Shown here piece after piece: positions 13,643-14,437 of a stretch of 14,437 nt of DNA. Positions within the stretch are counted from its first letter, which is position 1. Each line of letters opens with the position of its first letter. This stretch comes from DATFEN01 sp035691285 (lineage in GTDB: Bacteria > Acidobacteriota > Vicinamibacteria > Fen-336), in NCBI GenBank assembly GCA_035691285.1, contig DASSJI010000112.1, positions 1-14,437 of the forward strand, written 5' to 3'. The position numbers and the translations under genes are program-made. The notes beneath the pieces are model-generated. The model ran no database searches. It was not told the DNA's origin and saw only the letters and a program-made list of their open reading frames with translations.

Positions 13643-14437
13643 CTAGCGGGCAATCGCCTCGGCTACCCCCACGTGCTTGTCGGCGCCGCCGTAATAGAAG
13701 AGCCAGCGCGAGCCCCTGCGCACGAGGCCCTCGACGAACACGACGCTCGGAACCTGGCCCGCCTGCTCCCAGCCCCGCTCCGGCTCGAACAGGGGCGTCT
13801 CGCTGCGGGCGAGGACCCGGGTGGGATCGTCGCGGTCGAAGAGGACCCAGCCGGTGCGGTAGACGAGCCGATCGTCGGCCCCGTTGTAGACGAGCAGGAT
13901 CCCCTCGGGCGTCATCAGCGGAGGGGGTCCCGGCTCGACCACGCGCGAGTCGAAACGTCCGGGCCGGCGGCCGAGCACCGGCGCGTCCCTGGCCTCGGTC
14001 CAGCTCAGCAGGTCCGTCGAGTTCGCGACGCCCATCTGGTCCGAGCCCTTCGCGGCGTCGGCCATGTAGTACATCCAGTAGCGCCCTCCCACCGGCTGCG
14101 CGAGGATCGCGCCCGCCTTCGTCCACTTGACGTTCCAGCGCCCCTCGTTGGCCGGCATGATCACGCCTCGGCGCTCCCAGCGGCGCAGGTCGGCCGAGGT
14201 GGCGAGCGCGAGCTGTGCGTCGCGGCCGTCGTAGGCCGTATAGGTGAGGTAGAAGGTCGCGCCGATCTTCACGAGGCGCGGATCCTCCACGCCGCCGCCG
14301 CGCTCGTAGTCGGCCTCGGGCGTCAGGACGGGCTCGGCCTCGCGCTCGAAGTGGATCCCGTCCGGACTCGTCGCCATCCCGAGCCGCGAGACGCCGGTCG
14401 CGTCCTGGGCCCGGTACAGCATGACGTAGCGGCCCTC
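13643..14437 (-). CDS. GH130-type glycoside phosphorylase/hydrolase, partial at N-terminus
   Basis: The frame is open to the right edge; 264 residues are visible (the codons before the ATG at 14422, encoding EGRYV, join smoothly to MLYRAQ, so that ATG is internal). The sequence is a five-bladed beta-propeller of the GH130 group. It has repeated blades such as LGMATSPDGIHFERE, the family signature GGVEDPRL with the catalytic Asp, WNVKWTKAGAIL, YWMYYMADAAKGSDQMGVA, and the C-terminal VPSVVFVEGLV and WLFYYGGADKHVGVAEA. GH130 enzymes phosphorolyse or hydrolyse beta-1,4- or beta-1,2-mannosides; which applies cannot be decided here. GH43/GH32-like propellers are the alternative. No signal peptide can be judged because the start is missing. 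It converges on the three-gene unit and is separate from it. Confidence 0.88.
   Translation of the reverse strand, partial: EGRYVMLYRAQDATGVSRLGMATSPDGIHFEREAEPVLTPEADYERGGGVEDPRLVKIGATFYLTYTAYDGRDAQLALATSADLRRWERRGVIMPANEGRWNVKWTKAGAILAQPVGGRYWMYYMADAAKGSDQMGVANSTDLLSWTEARDAPVLGRRPGRFDSRVVEPGPPPLMTPEGILLVYNGADDRLVYRTGWVLFDRDDPTRVLARSETPLFEPERGWEQAGQVPSVVFVEGLVRRGSRWLFYYGGADKHVGVAEAIAR

Noticed and set aside
1..14437. Signs of a mobile island or prophage around vapBC
   Set aside because: No integrase, transposase, tRNA, terminal repeat or shift in codon use is seen apart from the short AT-rich operator.

Overview
This window is about 70% G+C with dense coding, many GTG/TTG starts and 1-4 base gene overlaps. 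A TonB-family protein and a secreted protein point to a diderm (Gram-negative) heterotroph. An uncultured high-GC lineage such as Rokubacteria/Methylomirabilota, Acidobacteriota or a deltaproteobacterial group would fit, but no phylogenetic marker is present and this is a guess. I see no rRNA, tRNA, CRISPR array, insertion sequence or phage gene.

Layout. (1) 1-2218, minus strand: the N-terminal part of an MFS transporter cut by the window edge, and a complete single-chain class I (4Fe-4S) fumarase. (2) 2504-3652, plus: a secreted protein of unrecognised family. A strong GC hairpin separates it from (3) 3694-4748, minus: a TonB-family protein followed by a small Cys4 protein. (4) 5094-6473, plus: NADP-type glutamate dehydrogenase after a 345-base divergent gap. 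(5) 6530-7092, plus: a vapBC toxin-antitoxin pair with an operator-like inverted repeat on its apparently leaderless start. (6) 7143-9614, minus: glycogen/starch phosphorylase, convergent with vapC. (7) 9706-13570, plus: three genes coupled by GTGA overlaps, encoding a tandem bacterial microcompartment (BMC)-fold protein, a 984-residue protein with two receiver domains and a PEP-synthase-type ATP-grasp domain, and a 93-residue protein with an HExxH zincin motif. (8) 13643-14437, minus: a GH130-type glycoside phosphorylase/hydrolase, cut by the right edge.

Most genes are central carbon and nitrogen metabolism (fumarate/malate, glutamate, alpha-glucan and probably mannoside breakdown). The part that looks least described is the three-gene unit at 9706-13570. 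A shell-type BMC protein with no compartment enzymes nearby is translationally coupled to a signalling-type relative of PEP synthase. That protein keeps the nucleotide-binding half but lacks the phospho-histidine and PEP/pyruvate barrel domains. A tiny putative metalloprotease follows. It is divergent from glycogen phosphorylase, which suggests, but does not prove, a carbon or energy-status sensing role.
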